Shown here in pieces: positions 1 to 10,012 of a stretch of DNA of 64,000 bases. The notes beneath the pieces were generated by a model that ran no database searches, was not told where the DNA came from, and saw only the letters and a list, made by a program, of their open reading frames with translations. The translations under genes and the position numbers were made by a program. Numbering within the stretch: the first letter of the stretch is position 1; every line of letters begins with the position of its first letter. The stretch comes from Cunninghamia lanceolata (lineage: Eukaryota; Streptophyta; Pinopsida; Cupressales; Cupressaceae): NCBI GenBank assembly GCA_027924645.1, contig BSBN01001364.1, forward strand, positions 1 to 64,000, given 5' to 3'.

Positions 1-27
1 GAGAGAGAGAGAGAGAGAGAGACGAGA

Positions 28-97
<70 letters not shown>

Positions 98-430
98 CGA
101 AGAGAGAGAGAGAGAGAGTCTCCTAGTTTTCTTATTTATTTCCTTCATCGATAAGGGAGAGGGAGAAATAGAAGGGAGAGCCAGGGAAGATATATGAATG
201 ATAGGGGAGAGAGGCAAGAGATAGAGAGATAGGGAGATAGAGGAATGATAGGGGAGAGAGAGGAAAGAGATAGGGAGAGATAGATAGGTAGAGAGAGAGG
301 AGATAGATCAAGAGAGAGATAGAGGAGACAGAGGGAGAGATAGGGAGATAGAGAGTGAGTGATATGTCTAGATAGATAGGGAGAGATATTAAGAGGTAGA
401 GGGATGATAGAGAGAGGGAGATAAGGGAGA
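1..430. repeat. GA/AGAGAT microsatellite tract
   Basis: Almost pure (GA)n over the first 118 bases, then imperfect AGAGAT, GGGAGATAG and similar purine-rich units to about 430. The same motif on the opposite strand (CTCTATCTCC) fills 720-1040 and 7220-7500, so this tract belongs to the larger telomere-like composite array. Confidence 0.9.
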
Positions 431-1042
431 TAGAGGTTTAGGGTTTAGGGGATAGGGGCATTATTTAGGGTTGAGGGATTTAGAGAGAGAGATAGACTTC
501 TTTTGACATGCAACTGTAAACTTTGAATAATGCCCCTAAAACCCTAAACCTGAGCAACCCTAAACCTCTAAACCTTAAATAATGCCCCTAAACCCTAACC
601 CCTAAAACATAAACCCTAAATAATGCCCCTAAGCCATGAGCCCTAACCCCTAAACCCCTAAACCCAAACCCCAAACCCCAAACTCCCTAAACCATAAACA
701 CTAAACCCAAGCAACCCCTAAAACCTCTATCTCCCTATCTCTATTGTTCCTCTACCTCTCAATCTCTCTATGTATTTGGCCATGTCCCTCCCTCTCCATA
801 TCCCTATCTCTTCCTATGTCTCTGGCCATGTACCTCACTCTCTATATCTCCCTATTGTCCTCTCTCTAAACACTAAACCCTAAACCTCTAAACCCTAAAC
901 CGTAAACCCTAAATAATGCTCCTAAACCTTAACCCCTAACTCGTAAACCCTAAACTTGAGAAAACCTAAATCCCTATCTCCCTATCTCTATTGTCCCTCT
1001 ACCTCTCAATCCTTTTGCCTATCTCTCTAGAAATCTCACTCA
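430..1042. repeat. Degenerate telomere-like repeat array, left part
   Basis: From 430 to about 480 the plus strand reads GGTTTAGGG/TTTAGGG variants. From about 530 it reads CCCTAAA variants mixed with AATAATGCCCC and CT-rich spacers. The TTTAGGG type is the plant telomere repeat. Here it is degenerate and internal, so this is an interstitial telomere-like satellite and not a chromosome end. The spacer word GGCCATGT recurs in the array near 778 and 822, and again at 7438 and 7766 in the right part. Confidence 0.85.
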
Positions 1043-1047
1043 CTCTC
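1043..1047. repeat. 5-bp target site duplication, left copy (CTCTC)
   Basis: CTCTC directly precedes the left LTR (TGTTGAC...), and CTCTC follows the right LTR at 7220-7224. The host array is CT-rich, so part of the match could be chance, but its position exactly at both LTR ends supports a true duplication. Confidence 0.65.
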
Positions 1048-2358
1048 TGTTGACTTTTTCCCAGACTGGATGCTTATTCCCAGATTTCCCTACAAGGTAG
1101 CCATCAGTGATCAACAGGATCTCTGGGCCAGGGGGTCAACAGTGTAGGAGATAGACTCTATATTTTATCTCCTCTTCTTCTTCAGGCTCTGCAAGACCTA
1201 GGGGGGTATTCCCTACTCAACATCCATGAGGATATGCATGCAAGGCTGGGATGTTGACAGAAAGCAGATGAGTCCTCCTGTAAGTAGACCAAAACTGAAA
1301 GATAAGGGCAAAGGGGCTAGCTTTGGGCCTATTAGCAGTTGTAGACAGAGGACTGAGGTTCCTAAAACTAACTCTAATGTCCTAATGGTGGTTTTAGATT
1401 TTGCTTTGAAGTTTAAGTGTGGATGCAAAGCTGGATATGGTTATAACACAAAACAAAGCATGATTGGTATCCAGGGCCTGGAGTCAGTAGACATACACCT
1501 GTGAATGATCAACATGAACAACTAAAACTGGATTTCAAGGGGATATGTGTGATACCTGCCTTACAGGCATCTCCCAATACAAAGTGTTAGGTTACCTCTA
1601 CTTATGGTATCCCTACTGCAGTATATCCCTCCCAATGTTCAACCTGAAAACAGTTTAATCTACCCCTTGAGTAGAAGTTAAAAGATCAGACAGTCAACAT
1701 AGGAATTCTATGCTCTAGAATCTAAACATTACCAAACATCCAGATTCAGAAGAAGAATACATGCAATACTGGAGACAGAATTAACACAACACATGCCAAA
1801 CAGCATTTCTCATATAAGTTTAATCATGAAATCAGTGGGTTCATGCCAAAAACAAACAACAAGAGATACATAAACTCACAGGTAAGCTGTACAGAGCAAC
1901 CAGATCAGCTTGTTATGCATTACAGAGCAAAATCATCAACTTTCAACAACCTTTCAAATGAGCAAGACCACCTGCTTATAACAGCCAGGTAGGTGTTCAG
2001 CAATTAATTACATGGTTGACCAAAATTTCGCCAGATACACAGTATCATGAAAATGGCGCTCAAACACAATCAGATTGGTGCCCAAACTTGAATGCAGCAG
2101 GTAGGGGAGGAGACAGGAAGATTTCTCGAGCCCTGCGCCACCATCCGCTGATGTACATCTTCAGTCGGGTACAAGATCGACCCACGCCATCGCCCATACC
2201 TCTGCAACAATCGCCATTAATGGCGCACCAACCCGCGGCCTTGGGAAGATCATCATACAGACTATCGCAAGCATTTCCCGCCGAGATTCATCATCATGAT
2301 GTTTTGAATATGCAGGATAACAATATCCCACATGCACCCCGCGATGACCTCAATAATA

Positions 2359-2367
2359 CTTTATATA
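2359..2367 (-). promoter_or_regulatory. Putative LTR TATA box (TATATAAAG), 3' LTR copy
   Basis: On the minus strand the sequence reads TATATAAAG, a good plant TATA box. It lies just downstream (in the element's sense) of the TGACGTCA cluster. Transcription would begin about 30 bases further on, near 2330. Confidence 0.55.
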
Positions 2368-2480
2368 CTAGGTCATGAGCATATATCATGTCGGTGCTTT
2401 TGCTCCTGACGACACTAGTATATAACCTCATCATCATCATCCTCCAGCAGCATGATATCCTGTTGTTCGAAATATCACCC

Positions 2481-3077
2481 TGACGTCATCATGATATTTG
2501 AAATATACCCTTCATGATAATCGGCATAACCTGATCCTTCGGAGGAACATCCTCCTGCTGAGCTTATAACAAAAGTCTGGCCGATGAACATCCTGATGAC
2601 GTCATCATCATATCCTGCTGACGTCATCATCATATCTGCCTACTGCGCACCTCCTCATATCCGGATGACGTCATCATCATGTTTGCAAATATCAGGAGGT
2701 CTCTTCAAGATGATCAGTTGCTAGAAATATGACCCCCGCGGACCTTGATGACGTCATCATCATATTAACATCATCATGATATTCGGAAGACAACCGGATA
2801 TTTGGAAATATCCTCCTGATGCTCAAATATCAGGTTGCACTGTAGCTCCTCTATAAAATCGGGGCGATAACTGAATATGATGACGCTGCTTGAAAAGATC
2901 ACCCCCAGTGGATAATGCGCGAAGCCGGCAGGCGGATATCTCCTTGATATCAGCATCATCATGATGCTCGAGCAAACATATATCCGGGTGATATGAAAAT
3001 ATCACCCCTTCCTTCGGAAATATCATGATGCAGATAGGCAGAAAGAAAAATATCACCCTGATATACGGATGACGTCA
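2481..3077. promoter_or_regulatory. Cluster of six TGACGTCA palindromes in U3 (3' LTR)
   Basis: Perfect TGACGTCA octamers at 2481-2488, 2597-2604, 2619-2626, 2666-2673, 2749-2756 and 3070-3077, several inside the longer word GATGACGTCATCATCAT. TGACGTCA is the palindromic CRE-like core bound by bZIP (TGA/as-1 class) factors. The cluster is embedded in a wider field of ATCATCATGATG and ATATCA words running to about 3650. It lies upstream of the TATA box on the minus strand. Confidence 0.75.
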
Positions 3078-3926
3078 GCATCATCAGGATGAGAAACAAA
3101 GAACAAGAAGTGATACAACATCATCAGGATGATATTGACTAAGATCATCCTGACGTTCCAAAATATGATGACCCTAGTGAATATCGGGTCGCACTTAGAA
3201 CTCTTCAACAACATCATCAGGATGATCATAACCAAGATCACCCGATGATAAAAATATCACCCCGGCGAAATATCATGAAGGCAGAAAATATGATGACCTC
3301 CACAAGCAGCAGGATGATAACTAGAAATATCATGATGATGACGACCCTTAGGAAAAAACAAGTTAGGTCGAACACTTAGAGAATAACCCCTTCAGGATAT
3401 CGGGGCAACATCGTCATCATGTTTGAGCAAGGTGATATTCCGAAGATCACCGGATACTTGAAAAATCACCCCCGCAAGCAACTGAGGGCGCACTGTAGCT
3501 CACCAGTATCATCAGGATAATAAGCAAACATCACCCGACAGTTGAAATATGATGATGACGATGAGAAAAAACAAGTCGACGAAGAACATGCTGATGAAGA
3601 TCATCATCGAAGACAAGATGATGATGACGACCTCCTCCTCAGAAAAATATGATGCTGCAGCTGAAAAACGCTGAGGAGGTCCAACACTTAGAAAAATTTG
3701 GGCAAGAAGATGAAGGCTTCAGATGAAGAAACCTCCTGATCATGACAAATCAGCCCCAGGTCAAAATAAGTGCTAACAGTGGCTCCGAATGGGGACGTGC
3801 AGGTGAAAACCTGCAGCGAGAACCAGATCTCCGGGCAGACCACAGACAAAAAGCCAAAAAAACGCGAGCTGTACAAGGCATTTACACTACATACATATTT
3901 TACAAATGTGCACAGCAACCAGATAT

Positions 3927-4307
3927 TCATGCAAAATAGAACTTAAGGAATTGGCCATGCACAGGCAACTCCAGAATTTCACCATCTAGGGCCTGGAGGA
4001 AATAAGAATCCTCCCCATGAGTATTGCAAACCTGATATGGGCCCATCCATAAGGGCTGAAATTTACCATGTTTACCCTTTTCCTGATCTTTAGCATTCCA
4101 AATAAGCACCAGATCATTGACTTCAAACTTCCTTTTTGTAGCTCTCCTGTCAAACTGATATTTCATATCCTGTTGTCTTTTGAGATTGATCTGGTGGGCT
4201 CTCCTTCTGTCTTCATCCAATGCAACCAGCTGATTCACTCTTTCTGTCATGGGATCTTCAATGTCCTCATCATTTTCCTGAATGAACCTATAAACTGGTA
4301 GGAGATT
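3927..4307 (-). pseudogene. Integrase C-terminal fragment (only remaining pol coding)
   Basis: An open frame on the minus strand. It has the basic linker of a plant Ty3/gypsy integrase tail, then a small-barrel region with VNDLVLIWN, KHGKFQPLWMGPYQV (a GPY/F-type motif) and LPVHGQFLKFYF before the stop. Coding sense continues upstream of the first ATG (near 4250) to about 4307 and then stops at the internal deletion, so the catalytic DDE core is absent. The wording resembles the integrase tail of the giant element at 43440-43660 (HGKFDSLWRG, LPHSGQYLKHF), which suggests a related lineage. By itself it cannot integrate DNA. The frame has stayed open because the insertion is young. Confidence 0.85.
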
Positions 4308-4460
4308 GCTTCGGAGTCGCCACCTATTTCTAGGAACTGTTTTCTTCTGAAAATCAGGGTTCTTTCACAAGGTTCCCCAGCGGAGTAGATTACTGTTGCT
4401 GACTCAGATGGGTCACATATATATCACTGGAGATGATTAGATAGCACTTTTACTTCTCAG

Positions 4461-4478
4461 TCCCCAGCAGAGTCGCCA
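4461..4478 (-). other. Primer binding site, tRNA-Arg type
   Basis: On the minus strand the sequence is TGGCGACTCTGCTGGGGA, starting five bases after the 5' LTR. It is complementary to the 3' end of plant tRNA-Arg as I recall it, with one difference. tRNA-Arg priming is known from Ogre/Tat-lineage elements. It fixes the element's direction. Confidence 0.85.
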
Positions 4479-5799
4479 ATTTCTGTTGACTTTTTCCCAG
4501 ACTGGATGCTTATTCCCAGATTTCCCTACAAGGTAGCCATCAGTGATCAACAGGATCTCTGGGCCAGGGGGTCAACAGTGTAGGAGATAGACTCTATATT
4601 TTATCTCCTCTTCTTCTTCAGGCTCTGCAAGACCTAGGGGGGTATTCCCTACTCAACATCCATGAGGATATGCATGCAAGGCTGGGATGTTGACAGAAAG
4701 CAGATGAGTCCTCCTGTAAGTAGACCAAAACTGAAAGATAAGGGCAAAGGGGCTAGCTTTGGGCCTATTAGCAGTTGTAGACAGAGGACTGAGGTTCCTA
4801 AAACTAACTCTAATGTCCTAATGGTGGTTTTAGATTTTGCTTTGAAGTTTAAGTGTGGATGCAAAGCTGGATATGGTTATAACACAAAACAAAGCATGAT
4901 TGGTGCCTATCCAGGGCCTGGAGTCAGTAGACATACACCTGTGAATGATCAGCATGAACAACTAAAACTGGATTTCAAGGGGATATGTGTGATACCTGCC
5001 TTACAGGCATCTCCCAATACAAAGTGTTAGGTTACCTCTACTTATGGTATCCCTACTGCAGTATATCCCTCCCAATGTTCAACCTGAAAACAGTTTAATC
5101 TACCCCTTGAGTAGAAGTTAAAAGATCAGACAGTCAACATAGGAATTCTATGCTCTAGAATCTAAACATTACCAAACATCCAGATTCAGAAGAAGAATAC
5201 ATGCAATACTGGAGACAGAATTAACACAACACATGCCAAACAGCATTTCTCATATAAGTTTAATCATGAAATCAGTGGGTTCATGCCAAAAACAAACAAC
5301 AAGAGATACATAAACTCACAGGTAAGCTGTACAGAGCAACCAGATCAGCTTGTTATGCATTACAGAGCCAAAATCATCAACTTTCAACAACCTTTCAAAT
5401 GAGCAAGACCACCTGCTTATAACAGCCAGGTAGGTGTTCAGCAATTAATTACATGGTTGACCAAAATTTCGCCAGATACACAGTATCATGAAAATGGCGC
5501 TCAAACACAACCAGATTGGCACCCAAACTTGAATGCAGCAGGTAGGGGAGGAGACAGGAAGATTTCTCGAGCCCTGCGCCACCATCCGCTGATGTACATC
5601 TTCAGTCGGGTACAAGATCGACCCACGCCATCGCCCATACCTCTGCAACAATCGCCATTAATGGCGCACCAACCCGCGGCCTTGGGAAGATCATCATACA
5701 GACTATCGCAAGCATTTCCCGCCGAGATTCATCATCATGATGTTTTGAATATGCAGGATAACAATATCCCACATGCACCCCGCGATGACCTCAATAATA

Positions 5800-5808
5800 C
5801 TTTATATA
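5800..5808 (-). promoter_or_regulatory. Putative LTR TATA box (TATATAAAG), 5' LTR copy
   Basis: Identical to the motif at 2359-2367. In this copy it would drive the element's genomic RNA leftward through R-U5, the primer site and the short internal region. Confidence 0.6.
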
Positions 5809-5921
5809 CTAGGTCATGAGCATATATCATGTCGGTGCTTTTGCTCCTGACGACACTAGTATATAACCTCATCATCATCATCCTCCAGCAGCATGATATC
5901 CTGTTGTTCGAAATATCACCC

Positions 5922-6518
5922 TGACGTCATCATGATATTTGAAATATACCCTTCATGATAATCGGCATAACCTGATCCTTCGGAGGAACATCCTCCTGCT
6001 GAGCTTATAACAAAAGTCTGGCCGATGAACATCCTGATGACGTCATCATCATATCCTGCTGACGTCATCATCATATCTGCCTACTGCGCACCTCCTCATA
6101 TCCGGATGACGTCATCATCATGTTTGCAAATATCAGGAGGTCTCTTCAAGATGATCAGTTGCTAGAAATATGACCCCCGCGGACCTTGATGACGTCATCA
6201 TCATATTAACATCATCATGATATTCGGAAGACAACCGGATATTTGGAAATATCCTCCTGATGCTCAAATATCAGGTTGCACTGTAGCTCCTCTATAAAAT
6301 CGGGGCGATAACTGAATATGATGACGCTGCTTGAAAAGATCACCCCCAGTGGATAATGCGCGAAGCCGGCAGGCGGATATCTCCTTGATATCAGCATCAT
6401 CATGATGCTCGAGCAAACATATATCTGGGTGATATGAAAATATCACCCCTTCCTTCGGAAATATCATGATGCAGATAGGCAGAAAGAAAAATATCACCCT
6501 GATATACGGATGACGTCA
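5922..6518. promoter_or_regulatory. Cluster of six TGACGTCA palindromes in U3 (5' LTR)
   Basis: The same cluster as in the other LTR, shifted by 3,441 bases and with all six octamers intact. This copy is placed to act on the promoter of the element's own transcript. Confidence 0.75.
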
Positions 6519-7219
6519 GCATCATCAGGATGAGAAACAAAGAACAAGAAGTGATACAACATCATCAGGATGATATTGACTAAGATCATCCTGACGTTCC
6601 AAAATATGATGACCCTAGTGAATATCGGGTCGCACTTAGAACTCTTCAACAACATCATCAGGATGATCATAACCAAGATCACCCGATGATAAAAATATCA
6701 CCCCGGCGAAATATCATGAAGGCAGAAAATATGATGACCTCCACAAGCAGCAGGATGATAACTGGAAATATCATGATGATGACGACCCTTAGGAAAAAAC
6801 AAGTTAGGTCGAACACTTAGAGAATAACCCCTTCAGGATATCGGGGCAACATCGTCATCATGTTTGAGCAAGGTGATATTCCGAAGATCACCGGATACTT
6901 GAAAAATCACCCCCGCAAGCAACTGAGGGCGCACTGTAGCTCACCAGTATCATCAGGATAATAAGCAAACATCACCCGACAGTTGAAATATGATGATGAC
7001 GATGAGAAAAAACAAGTCGACGAAGAACATGCTGATGAAGATCATCATCGAAGACAAGATGATGATGACGACCTCCTCCTCAGAAAAATATGATGCTGCA
7101 GCTGAAAAACGCTGAGGAGGTCCAACACTTAGAAAAATTTGGGCAAGAAGATGAAGGCTTCAGATGAAGAAACCTCCTGATCATGACAAATCAGCCCCAG
7201 GTCAAAATAAGTGCTAACA

Positions 7220-7940
7220 CTCTCTATCTCCCTATCTCTCCTCTCTGTCTCCTCTATCTCTCCCTATCTATCTCCTCTCTCTCTCTCTCTATCTAGCTAT
7301 CTCCAAACCTGAGCAACCCTAAACCCTAAACCCCTAAACCCTAAATCCAAGAAACTCTAAACCTCTATCTCCCTATCTCTCCCCTATCTCCCTATCTCTA
7401 TCATCCCTCTACCTCTCAATCTCTCTCCCTATGTTCCTGGCCATGTACCTCACTCTCTATCTCCCTATCTCTCTCCACAGTCTCCTCTATATCTCCCTAT
7501 CATTTCTCTCTCTCTCTATAAACCCTAAACCCTAAACCTCTAAACCTGAATCCCTAACCCCTAAACAATAAACCCTAATCCCTAAATAATGCCCCTAAAC
7601 CCTAACCCCTAACCCCTAAACCTGAGAAACCCTAAACCTTAAACCCCAAACCCCTAAACCCTAAACCCTAAACCCAAGTAACCTCAAACCTCTATCTCCC
7701 TATCTCTCCCCTCTCTCCCTATCGCCTTTGTCTCTCTACCTCTCAATCTCTCTCCCTATGTCTCTGGCCATGTCCCTCACTCTCTATCTCCCTATCTCTC
7801 CCCTCGGTCTCCTCTATATCTCCATATTGGTCCTCTATCTCTCTCTAAACCCTAAACCCTAAACCTCTAAACCTTAACTCCTAACCCCAAAACAATAAAC
7901 CCTAAACCCTAAATAATACCCCTAAACCCAAGTAACCCTA
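7220..7940. repeat. Telomere-like composite satellite, right part (with TSD copy 7220-7224)
   Basis: Starts with the CTCTC duplication. It alternates CT-rich blocks (CTCTATCTCCCTATCTCTCC) with CCCTAAA and CCTAAACC runs. The spacer beginning GGCCATGT recurs at 7438 and 7766, implying a higher-order unit of about 330 bases. The array was split by the young LTR element. Confidence 0.85.
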
Positions 7941-8060
7941 ATTAGCGCTAAAGTAGGTACTAAATTAGGTGCTAAAGTAGGCTCTAAAGTAGGTGTTAAA
8001 TTAGGCACTAATTTGGGCACTAATTTAGGCACTAATTTGTGCCTAATTTAGCGCCTACTT
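7941..8060. repeat. Short minisatellite with fold-back symmetry
   Basis: Units of about 12-16 bases based on GCGCTAAAGTAGG / GCACTAATTTAGG. The first half reads CTAAAGTAGG and CTAAATTAGG; the end reads CCTAATTTAGCGCCTACTT, the reverse complement of the starting theme, so the block can fold on itself. The 150 bases after it (8061-8211) hold nothing I recognise. Confidence 0.7.
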
Positions 8061-8217
8061 GTTTTGATCAGCGCAAAAAATGCCAAAAGTAGTGCCATCC
8101 CGATAAATAGCACTGACTTTTTCAAAAAATTGGAGAAAAATACATTAAAACAGTGGGTGGAAGCAAAAAATGGAGCAAAAAAGGGATTTGTTGTAGTGTG
8201 AGGATAGTGCATGATCA

Positions 8218-8719
8218 GGTGAAGAAACATTTGGAGGACATAATAGTAAGTACAAAGAACAAGCAGATGAGAAGAGAATATATAAGGAATTTGTAGTTGG
8301 AGATGAAGTGATGGTGTACTTGAGAAAAGAAAGATTTCCGGTTGGGACATAATAGCAAGTTGAAGATGAAGAAGTTTGGACCTTGTAGGATACTTAGAAA
8401 GTTTGATTCAGGAAATGCATATGAAGTGGAACTACCAGAGACACTGGGTATATCACCTATTTTCAACATTGTACACCTATATCAGTATCATGAAGTAGAG
8501 CACAGTGGCAACATGGCAGAAGACTTCAAGAAGCAATTACCACAACAAGCATCAGAGAAAATTGAAGACATTTTGGATAGTAGAGTTGGATGCAGCACTA
8601 GAGGAAGACAATACAAAGAATACCTTGTGAAGTGGACAGGCAGACCGGAAGAAGATTCATCATGGATTTCTCAGGCTGAGGTAGACCACCTTGGTTTTCC
8701 TCTAGCCCCAGCAAAGTGA
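8218..8719 (+). pseudogene. Chromovirus integrase C-terminus with chromodomain
   Basis: Carries the end of a Ty3/gypsy chromovirus pol: the pieces GDEVMVYLRKERFPVGT, then KLKMKKFGPCRILRKFDSGN, then a chromodomain with YLVKWTGRPEEDSSWIS. A one-base shift with in-frame stops near 8350 breaks the frame between the first two pieces. It is closely similar to the chromovirus tail at 24193-24885, so both belong to one family. Everything upstream of about 8212 is missing. The chromodomain would normally steer integration toward particular histone marks. A matching LTR follows directly. Confidence 0.85.
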
Positions 8720-8750
8720 GGGACTCACTTTTTCAATAACCCCAGATGTC

Positions 8751-9620
8751 TGATGTAGGAGCATCCCTAGTTCAAGAGCAATATTTCATCAACCAAAAAT
8801 ATTTGCATTTCAGTTTGTTTGCAATTCAGTTTGTTTCTTTTCATTTTCCAGTTCAATTCAAGCAGTTCAGTCAGCAGCAGTTTCTGTATTTTGGTCCGCA
8901 TTCTACCGTAGTTACATTTTAGATCTTGCGGAACTAGACTTAACATCTAGAGACATTCATGCACAACATATACCAATCTCAGAGCATTTAGACTAAGTAC
9001 TAGAAAGTTATCACCATCAGAAGATCGTCTGTTTTCTCAAAGCAGAGCATCCTGACAGTCTCAGACAATCAACTAGAGGAGAAGACCTGTGGAGCATTTC
9101 ACAACCTTCAAAGATTAATGACACATCATTCCTTGTTGTTTAGTTCATGGCCAACCCTTCCTCAAGATCCACACATCGTTCCATTCATTTGTGGAGGAGT
9201 TATACTCACTTAGGGTCGACCTATCAGTGTACACATGCTACAACTCTTCATTGGAGTTTGTGATCTACCTTGGCCAATGCTGAGAAATCTTGTGATTTGG
9301 AGATGATATATAAGGATGTAATAGATCCCTAGGAAGGGGGAGCATAGTGATTCACATAGTGATAGTTTGATAATTTGGATTTTGGTTGAAGGAGCTTCAA
9401 AGCTATATCTTGTGCATATTCTGATATTCTGTAATGAGGCCATTGAGCCCTAGATGTAAGCCCGCATGTTGCCGGCCAATTTGTATTTGAATTCTATGAT
9501 AGACTGAGTGACTGAATCTGCATTTGTTCCATATCTTTGAGTTGTTTCCGTTGTGTTTACTCTAGCTGCCCAGTCTGGATTGCTCATTCTGTGAACCCTC
9601 TTACCTTGACTGCACCACAT
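8751..9620 (+). mobile_element. Chromovirus 3' LTR (right end approximate)
   Basis: Begins TGATGTAGGAGCATCC 31 bases after the integrase stop, as expected for a 3' LTR. The same start theme (TGRTGYAGGAGCAYC) opens the solo LTR at 32059, and its reverse complement closes the chromovirus LTR at 31272. The right end is not certain; a CACA at about 9618 is a candidate. No second LTR copy was seen in the window. Confidence 0.55.
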
Positions 9621-9629
9621 GGATACCTT

Positions 9630-10012
9630 CATGTGCCTCCTTAAGTATAAGATTAGCCCCTTTTGTGTTTAGGCAATGTGAAAGGGAACCATCATAGACT
9701 CTTGGGTAAAAGGCATTAGTAAGTGAGGTGAAATGTGAGAAATGGTAGGGAAAGAACTTTTGATGATCTTCTAAGATAGGTGAAGTGAGAGGATGTGATC
9801 ATGTAAGGTGGTGGAAGTGTCATGGATCGAAGGTGACATGGGATCAACAATCTCACAAATAGATATAATTTTAGGGAGATGCTTTAGATTTTCATTTATG
9901 CCCAAATTGATTTGTTTTTCCTGAATTAAATACTCTTGTGATGCTAGGGGCAAGATGAATTTTTCTTTGGCTTTTGATACCCCAAAGATAGATATAACAT
10001 GGTTTTTCTCTT
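9630..10012. other. Unassigned stretch downstream of the gag-pro remnant
   Basis: Low-complexity, G-rich plus strand. It probably continues the decayed minus-strand element to its right. No domain could be recognised. Confidence 0.3.

Larger units (their letters stand above)
1048..3778 (-). repeat. 3' LTR of the young element (2,731 bp)
   Basis: Terminal bases TGTTGAC/GCTAACA. It lacks the GCCT of the other copy near 1467 and one C near 1930. Because the element is on the minus strand, U3 is the right part (toward 3778) and holds the TGACGTCA array; the putative TATA box is at 2359-2367. The left ~1.3 kb would be R-U5. Confidence 0.9.
1048..7219 (-). mobile_element. Young non-autonomous Ty3/gypsy element with giant LTRs
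   Basis: Two direct repeats (1048-3778 and 4484-7219) begin TGTTGAC and end GCTAACA, the TG...CA ends of an LTR. They enclose only 705 bases. On the minus strand, a tRNA-Arg-type primer site follows the right-hand (5') LTR, then an integrase C-terminus on the same strand. The LTRs are nearly identical: by eye I found six substitutions, one 4-base indel and one 1-base indel, so the insertion is recent. Gag, protease, RT, RNase H and most of integrase are missing, so movement must have used enzymes supplied by another element. No clear polypurine tract is visible next to the 3' LTR. It is inserted in the telomere-like array. Confidence 0.9.
4484..7219 (-). repeat. 5' LTR of the young element (2,736 bp)
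   Basis: Matches 1048-3778 over its whole length with only a few differences. Its left edge abuts the tRNA-Arg primer site at 4461-4478, which identifies it as the 5' LTR of a minus-strand element. A plus-strand open frame of 122 codons (4662-5030) exists here, but a 4-base gap alters its end in the other copy. It is antisense to the element, so I do not call it a gene. Confidence 0.9.

Noticed and set aside
1..1042. True chromosome end
   Set aside because: The telomere-like units are degenerate, switch strand and are followed by tens of kilobases of other sequence.
2016..2378. 120-codon plus-strand open frame in the young LTR (also 5457-5819)
   Set aside because: It is antisense to the element, ends beside the TATA box and has no recognisable domain. 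The near-identity of both copies reflects the recent LTR duplication and not selection.
4662..5030. 122-codon frame in the 5' LTR as an LTR-encoded protein
   Set aside because: The other LTR copy carries a 4-base deletion that changes the last part, and the related LTR at 44909-48536 does not preserve the frame.
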